Shown piece after piece: positions 1 to 10,607 of a stretch of 64,000 nucleotides of DNA. The notes beneath the pieces are model-generated. The model was not told the DNA's origin, did not search any database, and worked only from the letters and a program-made list of their open reading frames with translations. Position 1 is the stretch's first letter, and each line of letters opens with the position of its first letter. A program made the position numbers and the translations under genes. The stretch is from Thraustochytrium sp. TN22. Its lineage: Eukaryota > Sar > Bigyra > Thraustochytrida > Thraustochytriidae. The stretch is from assembly GCA_013306675.1 (NCBI GenBank), contig JABLUY010000103.1, forward strand, positions 55,195 to 119,194, in the 5' to 3' direction.

Positions 1-95
1 AAAAAGGGGCAAAGGCAAAGAGAGAGAGAGAGAGACGGAGCGTGAGCGTGAGCGTTCGGAAAACTGCATTCAAAGAAACGAGCGTGCCAACGTAC

Positions 96-1560
96 CAGGT
101 ACAGCATCTCGCCGGCCTTGAGGTCCAGCGTGACGGACTGAACCGCCTGCAGGATCTCGCGCTGGCGATCCGAGGTCGGGTTGTTGGGATACTTGAGAGA
201 GGTCATCCAGCACAGGCTCGCGTGCTTGCCGGAGCATACGACCGGGGCGAGCTTGTGGGCCTCGGTGGGCGGCGCAATGAACCAGCGCTGTGGAAAAAAA
301 TTGATACACCGTCTCGCGTGAGACTCCAGTCGGCAAGCAAGCGCGTGCGACCAGTGGAACCTACCTTGGTGCCAACGACCTGGCTAACCCAGTTATCGCA
401 GCAGTCGGCGTGAAGTTTCTGTGGAAGCGGGGCGCGTGTCCAAGACGTCAGCAAAGATTCCAGCGAACGGCGCGATCCTGCGCGCGCACAAAACGTACCG
501 TGTCCGAGGTAGAGGTGCCAAACCACATGGTGGGGACCTGCAGATGCTTCTTGGGCAGAAAAGGAGGGTAGCTGATGTTGAGCGCCTTCATGTACTTGGG
601 CCCGATCATCATGTTGCGCGGGTAATTGCGCAGGCCGGAGGCGCGCTCGAGCTTGATGTCCTTCTCGATGGCGTAGAGGCCGGGGCCAAAGTCCAGATTG
701 GCATTGGTAAGACCTGCCTTGCTGTGGTACTTGAGGTAGGGCTTCTGGCCCGGCTTGGGCTCGTACGGGAACTTCTCGCGCAGCTCCTCGAGCGGGAAAC
801 CCTTGGTGAGGAAGCCCAGGTGGCGCATGTAGTCGAAAGGGATGATGACCGGCGTCGAAGTGGAGCGAAAGGTCTCGTGGAACTGCTTGCGCGTGATGCG
901 CTGCGCCAAATGTGGGATGTAGAGGCGGTGCGGAGACGTGCTAAAGTGCTCGTCGTGCAGGCGCTGGAGCGACCACAGCTTCGAGTACGCGGTCTTGGGC
1001 AGCGAGACGCCAGGACCTTCAATGTAAGGCGCCGACAGGTACTGAGCGCCGTCGCTGAAGAGCAGATTGCCGAGCTCCGGCACGCGCACGGCGCCGGCGG
1101 CCTCGGCAGCGGCCTCCTGCGCGCTCGCCTCCTCGTCCGAGCCCATCTGCTCCTCGATGAGCTGCAGGGACTCCTTCTCGAGCTCCTTGACCTCGGGCGC
1201 GTCGGCGTCGTGCTCGTGGCCGGGTGCCAGCTTCTCGTCGTCGGCCTGCTCCGGATACTCCTCCTTGCTTGGGATGTCACCGTCAACCCCGTCCTCCCCC
1301 GCCGCGTCCGCAAACCTGCCGCTGGGCTCGCCCACCGCGAAGCCGGCCTGCATCTGCGCCGCCGAGATGTCGCGCGAGCCCACGGCCAGGGCGGCAGCTC
1401 GCGACCGCGCCAGCGCCTCCTCGGCGCTCTCGTTCGCTCCGGTCGGCGCCGACAACGACAGCGCCACGGTCACCAGCACCAGGAGCGCGCCTGCGGCCAC
1501 GAGTTCCGCCTTGCGCGGCATGAACCCTCTGCGCCGCTTGTCGCCATCCTCCGTGCCCAT
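96..1560 (-). CDS. JmjC/cupin-type 2-oxoglutarate oxygenase, membrane-anchored, 3' end outside window
   Basis: The visible part is three exons on the minus strand: 1560-499 (354 codons), 418-365 (18 codons) and 287-96 (64 codons), all joined in phase 0. Introns are GTACGT...CAG and GTAGGT...CAG, and another GTACGT donor follows position 96, so the gene continues past the left edge. The N terminus has basic residues and then a hydrophobic stretch (residues about 19-38, AELVAAGALLVLVTVALSLS), which looks like a signal anchor. An acidic linker follows, then a cupin_8/JmjC-like domain: MWFGTSTSDT, then LHADCCDNW with the H-x-D iron ligands, then KRWFIAPP. Members of this superfamily hydroxylate or demethylate proteins using Fe(II) and 2-oxoglutarate. 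The signal anchor suggests a lumenal enzyme, which is inference. The distal iron-binding His is not in the window, so the substrate class cannot be told. Confidence 0.82.
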
Positions 1561-2339
1561 GTTTCCTCCCGCGCCGCCCGCCCTTCTCGTGCTCGTGCTC
1601 GTGCTCGTCCTCGCGCTCGACGACGCCCACCGGCTCCAGCGCCGCCGCCGCCGCCGCCCGCCGCCGCCGCCGGTCTCCGCTCGCCGCGGCCTGGGCCTTG
1701 AGCCGTGGGCCGGCCTGCCAGCAGGGCTCGCGCGTCCCGCCCGCCCGCCGTCGCGCCGCGGAGCGCCGCCGCTCCGTTCTGCCGCGCTCGGGCTCGCGCG
1801 CCCCGCCTCGCCTGCGCTGTGATCAGACTGATCAGAGTGATGAGTGAGGTCGGGTCGCCTGCGCCGTCGCGGCGCCGGTCCCGCCGACCGGGACCGCGCC
1901 GGTCCCGCATTCCGGCCGCGCCGGTCCCGGGAACCGGGCCCGCGGCTTGATGCTGCGTAAGCAAAACAGCCTGAGCGCTGCGCATCAACCGAGGCGAGGC
2001 GAGACGAGCGTCAACTTCAAGCCGCGAGCTTCAGCCAGGCCTTGCTAGCCAGCAAACTAGCCAGCTACCGCAGCCAGCGCCGCGCACTTGCAGTGGACCT
2101 GTCCTGTTGGGTGGTAGCGCGGGTGTAGAGGTGGTTGAGGTTGGTTGGCTTCTGTGGGTGTGCGCGGCGCGGCAGCGCGGCGCGGAGGAGGCTCGGGTTC
2201 TCCAGCACGCCCGCACGCGACCAGCGGCGCGGGGAGGCCGCAGCGGCGGCACTGCAGATGCGCGAGGAGGAGGAGGAGGAGGAGGAGGGCGGCGGCGACT
2301 CGGCGCGCGGCGCTTCTGCTGGCCCGGGCCAAGGGCAGG
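1561..2339. promoter_or_regulatory. Divergent intergenic region between the oxygenase and the CH-like/armadillo protein gene
   Basis: About 780 bases separate two start codons that point away from each other, so both promoters must lie here. The oxygenase-proximal half is extremely GC-rich with CCG/CGC runs. The middle has palindromic TGATCA words near 1819-1830. At 2041-2070 there is a cluster of GCTAGCC/CTAGCCAGC words of the kind found in other intergenic regions of this window. A GGA-trinucleotide run lies at about 2265-2290. I see no TATA box and no further gene. Confidence 0.5.
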
Positions 2340-5300
2340 ATGAAGCCCGCGACGGAGGCCGGGAGCCCCGGCGCTTATGCGCGCGCGGAGCGGCACCCGC
2401 GCGTCGGCGGCGGCACAGCGACGCCGATGAGGAGGATGACGACGACGACGACAACGACAACGACGGCAAAGGCGACGGCGACCAAGGTGCCGCAGCTGCC
2501 GCTCGCAGAAAAGGCGCAGCGTGGGCCAAAGCAAAAGCAGGCGGCAAGCACGCTGCCTCGGCGTGGCGCAGCGGGCGCCGCCAAGAGGGGCAGCCAGCTG
2601 CGGGAGCTGGCGCACCGTGGCGGGCAGCAGCAACAAGAACAGCACGATCAGCAGCAGCAGCAGCAGCAACAACAACAACACCAGCTCGGCACCGCTGCCG
2701 ATGTGCCCGCGGAGCTTGTGCAGTGGCTGGCGACGCAAAATCTGCTTCAGGGCGAGGCGTCGCTGAGCGCGGCCGACGTCAAGGCGTTGCGGTCGGGCCT
2801 TATTCTCGCGCAAGTCGTGCAACAGTGCCTGGGGCGCGACATGCCGGATGCCATGGTACTCGGGTCCGCGGCGGCGGACGAGACCTGGGCCGAGGTGGTG
2901 CGCGTGGCCAGCGAGTATAGTCTGGCCGCCGAGGTGACGAGCCGCGAGGGCGCCGCGCGCGAGCTAGCACGCGGCAACCTGCGCGTGTGCGCGGAGCTGC
3001 TTGCTCGCCTGCACAGCGTGCATCGGCTGCTGCAGGCGAGCGCGCAGCTCCTGCGCACGCCACCTACCATCGCTATTAGCCTGTCGAGCGCGGAGCTGAA
3101 CCGGCTGCGCGCCGGCGCGGACGCCGACTCGCTCGGCATGCTGCTGGTCGGCTCGCTCGCGACCAGGGTCGGGGTGACCTTGGAGCAGTCCGCCGCGCTC
3201 TTCGACGGCGCCAACACGCCGTACCTGGGCCAACTGCTGCGGCATGGCCCGCAGCACAATCTTCGCCCGGTCGTGGAGTGGGTTCGCGAGCTGTACGAGA
3301 GCCGCGAGCTCCTCGCAGAGCTCGCCAAGACAGTGCCGTCTCTGGACGACTGCCTCGGGCTCTTTCGCCTGCTCGGCGCCCTGGCCGCCACGGTGCCCGA
3401 TGAGGGCGCCAACGTGCACGCCTGCACGATTCTGGCCGAGGTGGCGAACCAGCTCGCGCAGGAGGTCCATGGGCACGAAAGCGGGCCCGACCTTGAGCAG
3501 AAGCAGCACGTGTACCCTTGGACCGGACGGCAGCTGGCGGACGCGCTCTGGACCTACCTGCGGTCCGGCTTTGGCATGGCCTCGCTCGTGCAATGCTGGT
3601 CGCAGACACCGGCGTGCCGGCCGCTGCTGGCCAACGTGCTGGCATCGGCAGCCAGCGTGGATGCAGGCTCGCACCTCACGGCCTGGCTGCGCGTTGACAT
3701 GCTGCAGGCGCTGCCGAGCGCGGTGGCGTACATGGGGTTCGTGCAGGAGCTCGTCCGGACCGTGGACGAGCGCGCGCTGCCGCTGGCTCGCGAGCTCAGT
3801 CGCCGCGACCTCCCACGGCATCTGGTGGGCGCCGCTTGGACCTTTGCGGAGCCGTGCCACGGTAAACCGGTGCGCCGCGCTGCCATCGGTCTGCTGGCGC
3901 AGGTGTGGGCAGCCTTCACGCCGGAGGTCGAGCGCGATGCAGCCATGCCCAAGAGCCTGCTCGTCACCATCAGCAAGGGCTTCCGCGAAGCGCACTCGCA
4001 AGAACTGCAGCTCTTCAGCCTGGCCACGTGCTTTGGGCTGCTCGAGCGCTTCGCGGAGCGCCACCAGCCGTTCGCGCCCTTTCTGTACAAGACGCTCATC
4101 TTCGCGCTCATCGAGTTCCACCGCGACGATACGCTGCGCAGCTTCATCGTGCAGCACATGGCTGCAGCGCTGGCGCGCATGCCGTTCGCGCCGGTCGGCG
4201 TGCTGGTCATGCCGCTCGTAAAGCAAATCTCGCTGCAGGGCTTCTCGGAGCTCGACCTCGCCTTCATGCACACCTTGGCGCAGCACCAGCGCCTCATGGA
4301 CAAGGACGCGCTCAAGCTGGCGGAGCTCGCGGCGCGGATCGCCATCAACGACGAGACCTACGGCACTCACGCGGCCGATCTCCTCCTCGTGCTTGTGCAG
4401 CGCTTCGCGCTCAGCCACATCATGGTGCGCTTCGTGATCCGCCTCTTTGAGATTTGCGCCCGGCTCTTGGCCACGCCCGAGGCCACCTCGCCGGACGAGG
4501 TCTCGCGCAAGAAGAATCTCCGCTTCGGTGTGCTCTCTGCCGTTCTGCGTCTCGGCATTGCCTCGCTCAACGACCGCCTCCTCGCCGGCGTCGTGACGCG
4601 CCATGAGGTGCTGCACGGTCTCTTGGACAACGCCTCTAGCTACGGCAAGAACGGCGCCAAGCGCCGCCCCAAGATGCACGTGGAGACGGCGCCACCGCCG
4701 AACGCGCCATCCGGCGCACAGCCCTCGCTTGGCTACTATTCGCCCTCGCCGCGTTCGGCGGTCAGCTCACCGGGGCCCGGGTCGCCGCTCGGCTCGCTCG
4801 TGCCGCAGGCGCCGGACGAGGACGCCGCGCCCTTCTCGCCGGGGCTCGACGAGGTGAGCTCCCCGTGGAGCTCCAACTCTGTCATGGCGCCCATCCCGGT
4901 GCCACACGTGCAGAACTGGAGCGGGTCGTCCGAGGCCGGCGACGGCGAGAGTGCCGCGGCGGACGACGTGCAAGAGGCGACCTCCATGGAGCACGCTCGC
5001 CGTCTGGCCGCACTCCACGTGGAAGGCTTCCCGGGCGGCCACGCGCTGGCCAAGGCGCGGCGGGGCCGCGCTCAGCAGACGCAGCAGGCGTCCAACACGG
5101 CGCGCCAGGTCCTGGAGCGCGCCTCGCCGCAATTCCCCGGCCTGCAGCACGCGTTTGCGGTGCTGGACGGCGCGGACTCGGGCTTCGTGGACAAGGTCAG
5201 CTTTTTGCGCGCCGTCAACGCCGAGGAGGACAACGCAGCACAGCGCGCCATTCTAGCGTGCCCGTTCTCCCAAGCCATGCGTAATCGCAAAGTGCAGGAG

Positions 5301-7583
5301 AAGGTGCGGCGCTTCAAGTCGCCGCGCCAGGGACTCATCCGCCTGTGCGACTTGGAGGCCGTGCTCGTGGAACACTATTGGACGCAGGAGCAAGCGAAGC
5401 TCGACCAGAAGCGTGCCGGGCGCGGGAGCAGCGCGACGCTGCAAAAGCTGGTCAACAAGGCCCCCCTGCCGCCGTCCATGGCCGAGGTTGTCCAGCGCGA
5501 CATTGAGCGTTGCCGCCAGCGCCGCGTCGAGGTCCAGGAGGCCCAGCGGGCCCAGCGCGACGAGGAGCGCCGCAAGGACCGCGAACGCCGCCACCTGCTG
5601 CAGCAAAAGTATGACCGCAAGATCCAGGAGCGCCGCGCACGGCAGGGCGATCCCTTCGGTGCCAGGCGGCCTGAGCCGCAGCAGCAGACCGGCCCGGAGG
5701 GCGCCGGCGCCGCATCGGGCGGCGACTTTCGCGCCGAGGCCGCCGCACTGCGCAAGTTCGACGGCCTGCTACGCGCGGTCTTCCGCCACGCGGTGGAGCC
5801 CGGCACCGGGCTGGGCGTGCACCTGGGTCGGTCCTTTGACGATTTGCAGACGCAGCGCGGCCTGCTCTCGGTCGAGCACTGGCTGCGCCTCCTGCGCAGC
5901 TACCACATGGTGCCAGACGTGCTGGGCCAGAACGAGGCCAAGGCGGCCTTTTACAAGGGCAAGCGCAGCACGGCGGCCGAGGCGTCCTTCAAGGACTTTG
6001 TGCGCGCGCTGGCCTGTTGCGCGGCCACGGCGCCCACCTTTGCGATCGAGCCGGACGCGGCTCGCCGCGCCGGCGCGCTGCTCGCGTATCTGCGGCAGGC
6101 CGCCATTCGCGATGCGCCCAAGGAGGCGGACCTGAACCACCTCGACCCGGAGCAGAAGCGCATCATCGCCTCGTGGATCGGGCTGCAGGACGTGCCCGAG
6201 TACCAGCACCTCGCGCCGACAGGCGCGGCGCTCCAGAGCGACCGCCATGAGGCCGTCAGCGCGGCGCTCGAGGTGCTGGACGATATCCTCTCGTCCACCT
6301 TTAACGTCCACCTGCTCATCCCGCTCCCGGTGCGCCCGCACGACGCGGAGAGCGACGAGGCACTGCGCCACGTTGTCGCCAAGCCCAAGAAGTTCGTGCC
6401 CACCAAGCCGCTGGACACGCGCTTGTACCCGGCCAAGAAGATCATCGAGACGCAGCAGGTCCTGCAGGAGCGGCGCCTGGGCAAGGCGGTGCGCACGGGC
6501 TTCGGCACGACGATGCAGACGACGCGCGAAAAGCTGCAGGCCCAGGCCGCCGCGGCCATGCAGGCCGCCATGCTCCTCCAGGAGCAGGCGGCAGGAAGCA
6601 GCGGTGACGGCACCGAGGCGGCGCCCCGCAGCAAGTCGCCGCCGCCCGGCCCGCCGCTCAGCGCGACGGAGCAGGCCTTCTTGGCGCGTGTCGAGGCCAA
6701 GGCCGCCGAGTCGGAGTTCTTCCAAATGCGCCAACGCGAAAAGGCGGAGGTGCGGCGCAAGCGCGAGGCCAAGGAGCACGCCGCGCACGAGCGCAAACAG
6801 CGTGAGCGCCTCGCCCGGCGCCGCCAGGAGCTCGAGAAGGAGCACGCGCGCCTTGACGAGGCCCGCGCGGCCAAGCGCAAGGAGGAGGAGCTCAAGCGCA
6901 AGGAGGCGGAGGAGACCGAGCGCGTCGCACAGGAGCGCCACGATAAGGCCCGCCGCGAGCGCCAGCTCAAGAACAAGCAGCGCCTCGAGAAGCACCTTGC
7001 CGAGAAGCAGGCCAGGGCCAAGGAAGCCGAGGCCAAGGAGGCCGAGGCGACGCAGGCCCACAAGCAGGAGGTGCGCGAGAAGTTCAAGAAGATCCAGGAG
7101 AAGCAGCACGTCGAGGCCGAAGCCGAGGCCGAGGTGCTTAAGCGCAAGCTGGACCGCGAGAAGAACGCGGCGCTCGCCAAGCAGAAGCGAGAGCTCGACG
7201 TCGACAAGCGCCGCGTGCAGCTCCGCGCCAAGAGCGCCGCAGCCGCGCAGCGCGCCCACGAGCAACGCCTCGCCCAGGATGTCAAGAACGAGAGGCGCCG
7301 CGAGCTCCAGGAGCAGCGCCGCCTCAAGGCTGCCGAGAAACTGCGCCTCGAGCGCGAGGCCACGCAGGCCAAGGCGCGCGAGATCGAGGAGGAAACCAAG
7401 CGCAGGGAGCAGGCCGCGCTCGACCTCCTCGAGACCAAGCGCAAGGAGGACGAGCGCAGGCGCACCGTCTCCAAGCAGCGCGCCAAGGAGGTGAGCAATG
7501 CCGTCGAGGGCTTTGCCGCTGTTGCCAACGAGGAGCTCAAGGAACTTGCCACGTCGCTCGATGTGGACAATGCCGAGCACTGA
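2340..7583 (+). CDS. Large protein: calponin-homology-like, armadillo-type repeats, degenerate EF-hand, C-terminal coiled coil
   Basis: This is an uninterrupted frame of 1747 codons from the first in-frame ATG at 2340 to TGA. The frame is open further upstream, but without an ATG. Residues about 1-120 are low complexity with Thr and Gln runs. Residues about 120-227 resemble the CH-like domain of CLAMP/SPEF1-type proteins (LRSGLILAQVV, then LRVCAELLARLH). Residues about 240-760 are helical repeats of armadillo type. A Ser/Pro/Gly-rich linker follows, then a degenerate EF-hand loop near residue 935 (DGADSGFVDKVSF). A helical domain comes next, and residues about 1450-1715 form a long Lys/Glu/Arg-rich coiled coil. 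CH-like domains with long coiled coils are common in cytoskeletal and flagellar proteins, so an axonemal or basal-body role is plausible. I do not recognise a named orthologue. Confidence 0.85.
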   Translation: MKPATEAGSPGAYARAERHPRVGGGTATPMRRMTTTTTTTTTAKATATKVPQLPLAEKAQRGPKQKQAASTLPRRGAAGAAKRGSQLRELAHRGGQQQQEQHDQQQQQQQQQQHQLGTAADVPAELVQWLATQNLLQGEASLSAADVKALRSGLILAQVVQQCLGRDMPDAMVLGSAAADETWAEVVRVASEYSLAAEVTSREGAARELARGNLRVCAELLARLHSVHRLLQASAQLLRTPPTIAISLSSAELNRLRAGADADSLGMLLVGSLATRVGVTLEQSAALFDGANTPYLGQLLRHGPQHNLRPVVEWVRELYESRELLAELAKTVPSLDDCLGLFRLLGALAATVPDEGANVHACTILAEVANQLAQEVHGHESGPDLEQKQHVYPWTGRQLADALWTYLRSGFGMASLVQCWSQTPACRPLLANVLASAASVDAGSHLTAWLRVDMLQALPSAVAYMGFVQELVRTVDERALPLARELSRRDLPRHLVGAAWTFAEPCHGKPVRRAAIGLLAQVWAAFTPEVERDAAMPKSLLVTISKGFREAHSQELQLFSLATCFGLLERFAERHQPFAPFLYKTLIFALIEFHRDDTLRSFIVQHMAAALARMPFAPVGVLVMPLVKQISLQGFSELDLAFMHTLAQHQRLMDKDALKLAELAARIAINDETYGTHAADLLLVLVQRFALSHIMVRFVIRLFEICARLLATPEATSPDEVSRKKNLRFGVLSAVLRLGIASLNDRLLAGVVTRHEVLHGLLDNASSYGKNGAKRRPKMHVETAPPPNAPSGAQPSLGYYSPSPRSAVSSPGPGSPLGSLVPQAPDEDAAPFSPGLDEVSSPWSSNSVMAPIPVPHVQNWSGSSEAGDGESAAADDVQEATSMEHARRLAALHVEGFPGGHALAKARRGRAQQTQQASNTARQVLERASPQFPGLQHAFAVLDGADSGFVDKVSFLRAVNAEEDNAAQRAILACPFSQAMRNRKVQEKVRRFKSPRQGLIRLCDLEAVLVEHYWTQEQAKLDQKRAGRGSSATLQKLVNKAPLPPSMAEVVQRDIERCRQRRVEVQEAQRAQRDEERRKDRERRHLLQQKYDRKIQERRARQGDPFGARRPEPQQQTGPEGAGAASGGDFRAEAAALRKFDGLLRAVFRHAVEPGTGLGVHLGRSFDDLQTQRGLLSVEHWLRLLRSYHMVPDVLGQNEAKAAFYKGKRSTAAEASFKDFVRALACCAATAPTFAIEPDAARRAGALLAYLRQAAIRDAPKEADLNHLDPEQKRIIASWIGLQDVPEYQHLAPTGAALQSDRHEAVSAALEVLDDILSSTFNVHLLIPLPVRPHDAESDEALRHVVAKPKKFVPTKPLDTRLYPAKKIIETQQVLQERRLGKAVRTGFGTTMQTTREKLQAQAAAAMQAAMLLQEQAAGSSGDGTEAAPRSKSPPPGPPLSATEQAFLARVEAKAAESEFFQMRQREKAEVRRKREAKEHAAHERKQRERLARRRQELEKEHARLDEARAAKRKEEELKRKEAEETERVAQERHDKARRERQLKNKQRLEKHLAEKQARAKEAEAKEAEATQAHKQEVREKFKKIQEKQHVEAEAEAEVLKRKLDREKNAALAKQKRELDVDKRRVQLRAKSAAAAQRAHEQRLAQDVKNERRRELQEQRRLKAAEKLRLEREATQAKAREIEEETKRREQAALDLLETKRKEDERRRTVSKQRAKEVSNAVEGFAAVANEELKELATSLDVDNAEH

Positions 7584-8155
7584 CCTTGAAGTAAACAAAT
7601 CTTCACCGTAACACAATTCGAGTCGTGGGCCACACAGCGAGACAATTTGTCTACGGGGGCTGGCCGCGGAAGCGTCGTGCGTCCGCCTTGCAAAGACGGA
7701 AGTGTCAGCGCATCGCTCTTGTTGAGATGATGCAATCCAAGTGCAATGCGGGCCAACCAACCAAAGCGTGCCGAACAGAAGCGGTCCAGCCCATGCATGG
7801 GCGTGCCGTCGAGGCAGGACTGGAGGCTGGCCCTCCGTCGCGACGATGCCGAGGTAAAGCTCAATAAACTTGAAGCCGAACGGCGCGAGCTCGTTGTACG
7901 GGTCTCTCAGCACGTCGCTCGCCTCCTGGACCGCGCGGCCCGTAAGAATGCATTTCCAAAGAAGCGCCGCTAAACCCACGCCACCCCGTTGTTGCCTTCA
8001 GCCACGACAGTGTCATCAAATCCATCGCCGTGAAGAGAACTGGTACCCTTTTTGCCAACAGGGACCTCGCCAGCAAAGATGCCAAGGATCCCGCCAGCGA
8101 AAGTTTCAAAGGTAACTATCGCCACTCCTTTCAAGGGAGGCTGCCGATAGCCCTT
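7584..8155. other. Convergent intergenic region
   Basis: Two genes end toward each other here. The stretch holds both 3' untranslated regions and is less GC-rich than the flanking coding DNA. I see no supported coding sequence in it. A minus-strand frame crosses it, but it has no recognisable domain. Confidence 0.5.
7863..7868 (+). terminator. Candidate polyadenylation signal AATAAA
   Basis: A perfect AATAAA lies 280 bases beyond the stop codon of the CH-like/armadillo gene, on its strand. The distance is long, so it is only a candidate. Confidence 0.3.
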
Positions 8156-8932
8156 TCATGGTGCGTCTTTGTACACGCTTTGCACACACGCGACCACGGA
8201 CGCTTTGGGAACACCGCGCGCGCGCAAGTCAGCCAGGACCGCGTGCAAGACCTCCAGTCCGCTCGCCTGCAGCTGCTCCTGCTGATGGTTGGCCACGGCA
8301 TCCGCGCTTGCGCCAAGCTCATACTCGAAGCGTCCTGCGCCAGACTTGATGGACGGCGACGCCTCCAAGGTCACTGGCTCAGCGTCCACGACCCTGTGCT
8401 TGGCCATGGACAGCGAGCCGCCAGCGCGCGAGGCGGAATTGGGACGCCGCTCCGCGCCCGGCTTGGCCGCGGACCGTGGTCGCGTCGGCCGTGCCGCCCT
8501 CTCCACGCGCTCCTGTGGCTCAGCGGTTTCTGCTCGCACGGACTCGCCCACGCGGCGCGCCGGCCGGTCCGCGCTGCACGACCGTGCGTGGTGCGCAAGA
8601 CTGTCCGGCAAGAAGGTGCGGCCGCAGTTCGGGCACGGCACAAGCGCCTCCTTGTTGAAGGTGTCGAAGGCAGCGTCATTGTACTTGTCCCAGTCCACGT
8701 CCGCTGGCCGGCCCGGCCGGACGTTGATGAGGTCTTGCTCGCTCACGTCCGCCGCGCTCGGAGGCTGTGGCAACGCTCGCCGCTCGCTCGGCGGTTTCTT
8801 GGCTTCCACCGCCAGGAACAGCTGCTGGCACTGCTTGATGTGGATGCCGATCGAGCTGCGCCCGTAGTCGCGCCCGCAAATGTAGCACGTCGCGGTCCGC
8901 GGTCCTCGCGCGACTGCCCCGCGGCCCTGCAT
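8156..8932 (-). CDS. ZC2HC1-type (FAM164-like) C2HC zinc-finger protein
   Basis: This single-exon frame gives 258 residues from the ATG at 8932. Two C-x2-C-x11-H-x3-C zinc fingers are visible. The first begins CYICGRDYGRSSIGIH close to the N terminus, and the second begins CPNCGRTFLPDSLAHH about 75 residues later. The pair with its spacing is the hallmark of the ZC2HC1A/B family. A Ser/Arg/Pro-rich linker follows. The C-terminal helix (SGLEVLHAVLADLRAR) may be a small dimerisation element. The frame stays open upstream to 9400 with another ATG, but the extra residues are simple Arg/Gly-rich sequence, so I chose the start next to the first finger. The molecular role of the family is poorly known, and the proteins are often found in ciliated organisms. 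Confidence 0.8.
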   Translation of the reverse strand: MQGRGAVARGPRTATCYICGRDYGRSSIGIHIKQCQQLFLAVEAKKPPSERRALPQPPSAADVSEQDLINVRPGRPADVDWDKYNDAAFDTFNKEALVPCPNCGRTFLPDSLAHHARSCSADRPARRVGESVRAETAEPQERVERAARPTRPRSAAKPGAERRPNSASRAGGSLSMAKHRVVDAEPVTLEASPSIKSGAGRFEYELGASADAVANHQQEQLQASGLEVLHAVLADLRARGVPKASVVACVQSVYKDAP

Positions 8933-10607
8933 CTCTCGCGCCGCTGCGGAGACCGACCTCGCAGACCGCAGACCCGCGTCCAGCGCCACGTGCAGCACGT
9001 CCTCGACCACCCGTCCGTCCGTCCGCCCGCCCGCCCGCCCGCGCGCGCCCGCCCGCGCGCGCCGCCGTCTGCGCCCGAACTCCGGGCCGCGAGCCTCCTT
9101 GAACCTGCTCTGCCGTTGATGCTCCGGCTGCTCGGCCACTGACAGGGCCACTAGAACCGGCACTGGCAGTCTGGCAACGCAAAGATACCCCGCGCTGGTA
9201 GCGAGAGTCGTACATTGCCCAGAATTAACGTTACGGCCCGGGCGGCCGATGCAGGTCCGTGCTGGCTCCGTCGCTCGCCTTGGCTCCCCAGACCGCATAG
9301 CAGTAACCAACGCGCGTGCGCGACACCCTGTCCACCGCCCAGCTCCTCTCACGACCTTCGTCAGGGCATGCCGAAAGACAGGGCTGCAAGCTGGGATCAC
9401 GGGCGCAGACCAACCAACAAGGAAAACTCACTGTGCCAGCGCGGCGCGGCAGGCGTACGCGGCCAAGCGACAAGCGGTGGAAGACTTCTGCAGAAGCGAG
9501 TGGCTCGGAGCAGCAACGAAGAAGACACCGTTCAAAGGATGCATTGCAAGCAAGTAAAGCAAGCTTAGTTTTTACCGATGACAGGGCGCTGCCAATGTCA
9601 TTGGCTCAACGCTGATTCACTACCTTCCGATCTTGCTCATGAGTGCCCACATATCATGCCAGATGCGTGGCAGTACCAGAGCACCAACTCGAGTACTTCC
9701 AAATACAATGCAGGACCCAGACGGAAACTTGGGAGCCTCTCTGGCGGTCGCCGCGCCTGTGTGCAAGAGCCAATTTGTCCACGATCGCAGCCAGTGCCGC
9801 AACGTGCACGACCATCTCGCTCAGCACTTTAAAAGCTCCGCAGGCCAAGCTCACCGCCACCGCAGCACAGCACGTGGCCAAAGCGCGTTGGCGGAGGAAT
9901 CAATGGTTCTGGTAAACACTCCTGCAGGAGTCCGTGACTCATTGCTACAGGCGTGGTCTGACACACGCGAGCCTGGGAGTGTCCCCGCGGCGGCTCACAC
10001 CTTTTATGATTTCTACATTTTTTTCAATCAATCACCCACAAGGTTTAGGATACGCCTCCATTCATCATGGATTGGTCTCTGAACATGTGCGCATCGACAC
10101 GCGCAGACAGCTTGTGAATTGCGAGCCTTGCGCCATTTTCCTGACAAATTCCCCCCCCCACCGACTGCCGCCGTTGTACGCCACATCCGAAAAAAAAAAA
10201 GAAAAGAGGACGATCTCGAAAAAAGACAAGCGTCTCAAACAAAAACAACATCGCACAGTCGATTCGTGCTCTAGCTACTAGCTAGCGAGAGGTGAAAGCT
10301 GAACTCAGCGCACGCCGACTTGCGTGGCGACAGAGCTCCCCATAATGCATCACTGCCTGCACGGACACAGAACGAGGCTTCGTCCTCAACAATTTGACAT
10401 GAGCTTGTGTGCTAAACTCGCGCGCAGCCTTCCGAATCGACAGCCTCCGACGAAGTTGGCGGGCATGGAGTCTCCACGCTTTCGGCGAGGCCAAAATAAG
10501 CTGACTGTGAAATCCACTCATTTCGGGCTTGGTGGTATCAAAAGGCTCGCTTCACCTCTCCCTCGACATTCTCATAAGGCGCTTGTCCCTACGATGCGGG
10601 GCTTGTC
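8933..10607. other. Intergenic region without a recognisable gene
   Basis: About 1.7 kb holds no frame with a recognisable domain. The first 300 bases are the likely promoter of the zinc-finger gene and contain the near-palindromic CACTGGCAGT (9161-9170). The region turns AT-richer toward 10000-10280, with an A-run near 10190. At 10268-10288 there is a CTAGCTACTAGCTAGC cluster, a word that recurs in other gaps of this window. Confidence 0.45.

Noticed and set aside
7870-8115. Open frames on both strands between the armadillo and zinc-finger genes
   Set aside because: Short and without domain. The place fits two 3' untranslated regions with a polyadenylation signal.
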